DNA of 15,457 nt from Clostridia bacterium (GTDB taxonomy: Bacteria; Bacillota; Clostridia; Christensenellales; Borkfalkiaceae), in the NCBI GenBank assembly GCA_017646945.1, contig JAGCLN010000255.1, forward strand, positions 1-15,457, in the 5' to 3' direction. The notes under the pieces are model-generated. The model was not told the DNA's origin. It saw only the letters and a program-made list of their open reading frames with translations, and did not search any database. Position numbers and translations under genes: made by a program. Below are positions 12,875 to 15,457 of the stretch, in pieces (positions within the stretch are counted from its first letter, which is position 1; each line of letters opens with the position of its first letter).

Positions 12875-12912
12875 ACGGCAGTAACGACGCATAACGCAGT
12901 TTATAACGGATT

Positions 12913-12946
12913 AAAAAAAAAAGCACGGGGAAACCCCGTGCTTTTT
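12913..12946 (-). terminator. Terminator of the GLUG protein gene
   Basis: A perfect 8-bp stem GCACGGGG/CCCCGTGC has loop AAA (TTT on the minus strand). Extended by A/T pairs, it is followed on the minus strand by ten T residues. It lies about 10 bp after the stop codon. A T5 run on the plus strand makes it partly bidirectional. Confidence 0.95.
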
Positions 12947-12955
12947 GCGTGTGTT

Positions 12956-15271
12956 TTATATTTTCAATATAGCGTAACCGTCCGTTCCAAGTTCCCAAAT
13001 GTTGGTGTTAAAATTAAGTGTGTTAAACCAGAAATCAGCTGTTTTATACTCTGATGCGGTTTTAACTGTTACGCTTGACGCATCTGTAATAGTAGTGTTT
13101 GAAGATGTATAGTAGGCTGTTTTTTTGTTTGATGCAATTTGTGTGTCTGCTCTATAACAATTTACAATAGGGTTTGAACTAACAGGATAAACGATAGAGA
13201 AAGATCTATATAAAACGTTATCAGTAGAAAGTCTTGCAGTACCTTCTGAAGTTAAATTGCCAGATGAGAAGCAGTTAGAAACGCTATCAGTTGCTATATA
13301 AGAAGTTGTTATACCACCAGCATACGCTTGTGTCCAACTATTTTGATTGCTTGAACTGCTACTTGTAGAGGTTGCTTTTGAGGTTATGTCACCAGTAGTA
13401 TAACTGTTTTCTATTTTATTAGTAGAGTAACCTACTAAACCACCTGCATAACTATATGACTTTGGTGTTGAGCCATTTATAGATTTTGCTTCTGCAATTA
13501 TATCGCCAGTTGCATAACAATTTAGAACTTGATTATTTGCGTAACCAATCAATCCGCCTGCGTAATTATATGATTCAACAATAGCAGATGATGAATTGGT
13601 TGAAATATAAGCATTAGATTGTACTTTACAAGAAGAATAACATTGTTCAACTGAATTAGCCAAGCCGAGTAATCCACCCACGTAAATAAGCGACGAACTA
13701 GAAGAATCGCTTGACGTTTTAGTTTCAGCAGTTATATTGCCTGATGAATGGCATGATTTTATAATTGCTGGTGAACTGGCAGCTATTCCGCCCGCATAAA
13801 TATCCGTTGAACTTACTGCTGTTGTAGAATCAGATTTCGCTAAAAGGACCATTTCTACAGATGCAGAGCAGTTAAGAATAGTAGAGTCGATATTGCTTGT
13901 TGCAGTTATTCCACCGGCGTCGATTGAAGATCTTTGGTTGTATCCGTTATAGCCTTCAGTTATTGCTTTAAGGTCGATATTACCTTGAACGTTACAGTTA
14001 GAGATTGTTCCATTATTATATGAAGAAATAAAGCCACATCTAATTTGGTTATCAAGTTTAACTTTAGAATTAACTGTAATTTCGCCAGTTACTTCACAAT
14101 TTTCAATAACGCCACTATTTTCAGTTGCTATAACGCCAATTCTTGTAAGTTTGCTTGATGCTTGCGAATTATCCGTTATAGAAAAATTAATCGTAAATTG
14201 AACGCTGTGTAATTTAAGGTTGGTTATTGTTCCTGAGTTTTTTAACATAAAACCAAAATTAGTATTCGATTTAGATTCTGCAATTAAATCTTTATCAACC
14301 GTAAAGTTTGAAATGGTGTAGCCATTACCGTTAAACGTACCAGCAAAATTTTCAATCGGTGTCCAATTAACCCATTTTAAGTTAATGTCGTTAATTAAAA
14401 TGTAATTTTTGTTTGGTTCTATTGCTTTAAGTTGTTCTATTGTTGAAATTTCAACAACTTGTTCTTTTTTACCGCAAATACAACTACCATTTGCATAAGT
14501 ATGGGCTTCGTTGTTTTCCTTATGACTACAACCTGCTATTGTGCAGATATTGAAGTGTTCTTCGGTATCGTAATAAAGGTCTGTTGAAATGCTATGCGTT
14601 CCGATATTTCCGTAAGTGAACGTGGTTGTACCAGCCTCACCACACTTACAACTTAAATAATATACCGCTGGTGATTGGCACGTAGCAGGCGAAACAAAGT
14701 ATTTTGTTTCAGCAACTTCGTTAACAAATGAACATTGGTGTTGTAACGTTGGTATTACAATGGAGTCTAAAACAGTGTAATCTGCATCAAAATTTTTTAA
14801 GCATACAGTACAAGAATAGTGTCCTTTCACGCCGTCGCTATTTTCAGTAGCAGAAACTTCGGCTTGCCATTCACTATAAGAGTGTGATCCATATGTTTGA
14901 GAAGTAAAAGTTTCGCTACCCTTTTCTCCGCATGAACACGATTTATAGTAAACTCCATAACTTAAACAAGTTGCTGGCGTTTTTAAGTAAGAATCTGCAA
15001 TAACCTCACGTGTAAAAGAACAGTTGTGAGTAGTAGGCTCTTTTTCGTATTGACATACAGAACAAACGTTACCAACAAAAACGTGGTTTTGTTTATCTAA
15101 GGTTTCAGTGCAATCTTCACATTCAAACCAGTGTGAGTCTTTATCAAATGAGTATTCTGTTTTCCAATTATGTTGTTCATGTGTTGTAGAAGATAAGTCA
15201 CACGCAAAACAAAACGCTACTGATGATATTAAAAACAATAAAGTGATTATTTTAAATAAAGTTTTTCTCAT
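12956..15271 (-). CDS. GLUG-repeat surface lipoprotein (probable)
   Basis: This 771-residue exported protein has an N-terminal signal MRKTLFKIITLLFLISSVAF followed by CFAC; C24 is the likely lipidated Cys, though Cys at -3 makes the lipobox atypical. Residues 30-265 are a Cys/His-rich region. It includes CxxC pairs (C51/C54, C70/C73), and a unit around 84-116 is repeated at 180-212 (CSF..EV......PATC....VYY.SC.CGE). Residues 270-330 hold IEQLKAI...Y.L..DI.L and a FNGNGYTISN segment typical of right-handed beta-helix surface proteins. From about 330 to 710 come about eight GLUG-type repeats (for example YAGGLVGYSTNKIENSYTTG and YAGGLIGYANNQVLNCYATG). The protein probably binds carbohydrate or protein at the cell surface. 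AGGAGGG (15275-15281) supports the start. Ser/Thr-rich loops separate the repeats. Expression is probably controlled by the leader attenuator. Confidence 0.9.
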   Translation of the reverse strand: MRKTLFKIITLLFLISSVAFCFACDLSSTTHEQHNWKTEYSFDKDSHWFECEDCTETLDKQNHVFVGNVCSVCQYEKEPTTHNCSFTREVIADSYLKTPATCLSYGVYYKSCSCGEKGSETFTSQTYGSHSYSEWQAEVSATENSDGVKGHYSCTVCLKNFDADYTVLDSIVIPTLQHQCSFVNEVAETKYFVSPATCQSPAVYYLSCKCGEAGTTTFTYGNIGTHSISTDLYYDTEEHFNICTIAGCSHKENNEAHTYANGSCICGKKEQVVEISTIEQLKAIEPNKNYILINDINLKWVNWTPIENFAGTFNGNGYTISNFTVDKDLIAESKSNTNFGFMLKNSGTITNLKLHSVQFTINFSITDNSQASSKLTRIGVIATENSGVIENCEVTGEITVNSKVKLDNQIRCGFISSYNNGTISNCNVQGNIDLKAITEGYNGYNQRSSIDAGGITATSNIDSTILNCSASVEMVLLAKSDSTTAVSSTDIYAGGIAASSPAIIKSCHSSGNITAETKTSSDSSSSSLIYVGGLLGLANSVEQCYSSCKVQSNAYISTNSSSAIVESYNYAGGLIGYANNQVLNCYATGDIIAEAKSINGSTPKSYSYAGGLVGYSTNKIENSYTTGDITSKATSTSSSSSNQNSWTQAYAGGITTSYIATDSVSNCFSSGNLTSEGTARLSTDNVLYRSFSIVYPVSSNPIVNCYRADTQIASNKKTAYYTSSNTTITDASSVTVKTASEYKTADFWFNTLNFNTNIWELGTDGYAILKI

Positions 15272-15281
15272 AATCCCTCCT

Positions 15282-15318
15282 AAAAATAAAAAAGTGCACC
15301 AACCGAAGTTAATACACT
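15282..15318 (-). terminator. Leader terminator upstream of the GLUG gene
   Basis: On the minus strand, AGTGTATTAAC-TTCG-GTTGGTGCACT forms an 11-bp stem (15308-15318 with 15293-15303; three G-U pairs) closed by a C(UUCG)G tetraloop. It is followed by T6, an A and T5. It lies between promoter and ribosome binding site, so if active it would abort transcription before the gene. Confidence 0.75.
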
Positions 15319-15337
15319 AAAAAAGCAACCCCGATTG
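15300..15337 (-). promoter_or_regulatory. Candidate antiterminator
   Basis: The minus-strand RNA segment CAAUCGGGGUU (15327-15337) can pair with AACUUCGGUUG (15300-15310) over 11 contiguous pairs, three of them G-U. The second segment spans the top of the terminator: part of its 5' arm, all of its loop and part of its 3' arm. The two folds therefore exclude each other. Confidence 0.6.
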
Positions 15338-15389
15338 TTACTCAACAAAAACCAAAAGAATTAAAGGTGGATTAAGTTTTGTTGAGTAA
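15338..15389 (-). promoter_or_regulatory. Large 5'-end hairpin of the GLUG leader
   Basis: TTACTCAACAAAA (15338-15350) and TTTTGTTGAGTAA (15377-15389) form a perfect 13-bp stem with a 26-nt loop. It begins at about the predicted transcription start (near 15387) and directly abuts the antiterminator strand. It may act as the sensor domain, a protein-binding site or a 5' stabiliser. No ATG occurs in the leader, so a standard leader peptide is unlikely. Confidence 0.6.
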
Positions 15390-15393
15390 ATAA

Positions 15394-15422
15394 AGTGTAT
15401 CACACTTATAATCAAAATACAA
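15394..15422 (-). promoter_or_regulatory. Promoter of the GLUG gene
   Basis: On the minus strand: -35 TTGTAT (15417-15422), 17-bp spacer, extended -10 TGa-TACACT (15394-15399 for the hexamer). The resulting leader is about 115 nt, far longer than the roughly 12-nt leaders of the rplI operon and the 552-1058 gene. Confidence 0.7.
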
Positions 15423-15457
15423 GAGTTTTAATTTTTTTATAACCCTATATAAACGGC

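Larger units (their letters stand above)
12641..12912. other. Gene-free structured block
   Basis: No credible coding region is seen on either strand. The block holds two 21-nt imperfect direct repeats (12725-12745 and 12787-12807) and a long hairpin (12826-12874), and it lies between two terminator-like hairpins (12608-12640 and 12913-12946). I found no convincing promoter on either strand. It could be an unknown small RNA or a decayed repeat element. Confidence 0.4.

Noticed and set aside
12872..13054. 60-codon plus-strand frame across the GLUG terminator
   Set aside because: It spans a strong terminator and the antisense of the GLUG gene end, with no ribosome binding site.
15282..15389. 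T-box or amino-acid leader-peptide attenuator
   Set aside because: No T-box consensus (AGGGTGGNACCGCG-like) and no ATG-initiated peptide with a ribosome binding site occur in the leader; the downstream gene is a surface protein, not an aminoacyl-tRNA or biosynthesis gene.

Overview
The window looks like chromosomal DNA from a low-GC, Gram-positive, Clostridia-type bacterium, probably an uncultured gut lineage. The evidence is AT-rich intergenic DNA, strong AGGAGG-type ribosome binding sites, sigma-A promoters with 17-18 bp spacers (several with an extended -10 TGn), many compact intrinsic terminators, a bL9 gene, and large secreted proteins with Gram-positive signal peptides. Tryptophan is encoded by TGG, so the standard bacterial code applies. 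No phage, transposase, integrase, CRISPR or restriction gene was found.

Layout. Positions 1-460 (minus strand) hold an intact tRNA-Arg(CCT) with its own promoter and terminator. It sits inside a mosaic of tRNA fragments and short-loop hairpins. Positions 505-2332 carry a small four-helix membrane protein (+), an unrecognised soluble protein (-) and a YccF-family membrane protein (+), each with a good promoter and terminator. Positions 2304-8596 form one minus-strand operon: rplI, then a 1513-residue membrane-anchored repeat protein, then a heavy-metal-associated (HMA) protein, then a PAP2-family phosphatase. One strong promoter lies in front of rplI, the later gaps are 41 nt, 9 nt and a 1-nt overlap, and a terminator overlaps the last stop codon. 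Positions 8680-8872 hold a 48-residue Cys-rich DUF1540-like gene (+) with a convergent terminator. Positions 8882-12551 hold a minus-strand pair: a 43-residue peptide gene and a 1145-residue secreted protein built from about five beta-rich repeats. Positions 12552-12955 are a gene-free, structured block. Positions 12956-15422 hold a 771-residue GLUG-repeat probable surface lipoprotein behind an unusual 5' leader.

The main theme is the cell surface: three large exported repeat proteins, a membrane phosphatase and a metal-binding-type small protein. The two signals I consider most novel are (i) the leader of the GLUG gene, where a terminator hairpin with a UUCG loop and a contiguous 11-bp alternative pairing are mutually exclusive, as expected of a transcription attenuator with no leader peptide; and (ii) the giant repeat protein, whose roughly 483-bp tandem DNA repeats encode five copies of a 162-residue unit and which also carries Cys/His clusters of the form C-x5-C-x2-H-x(2-5)-C.
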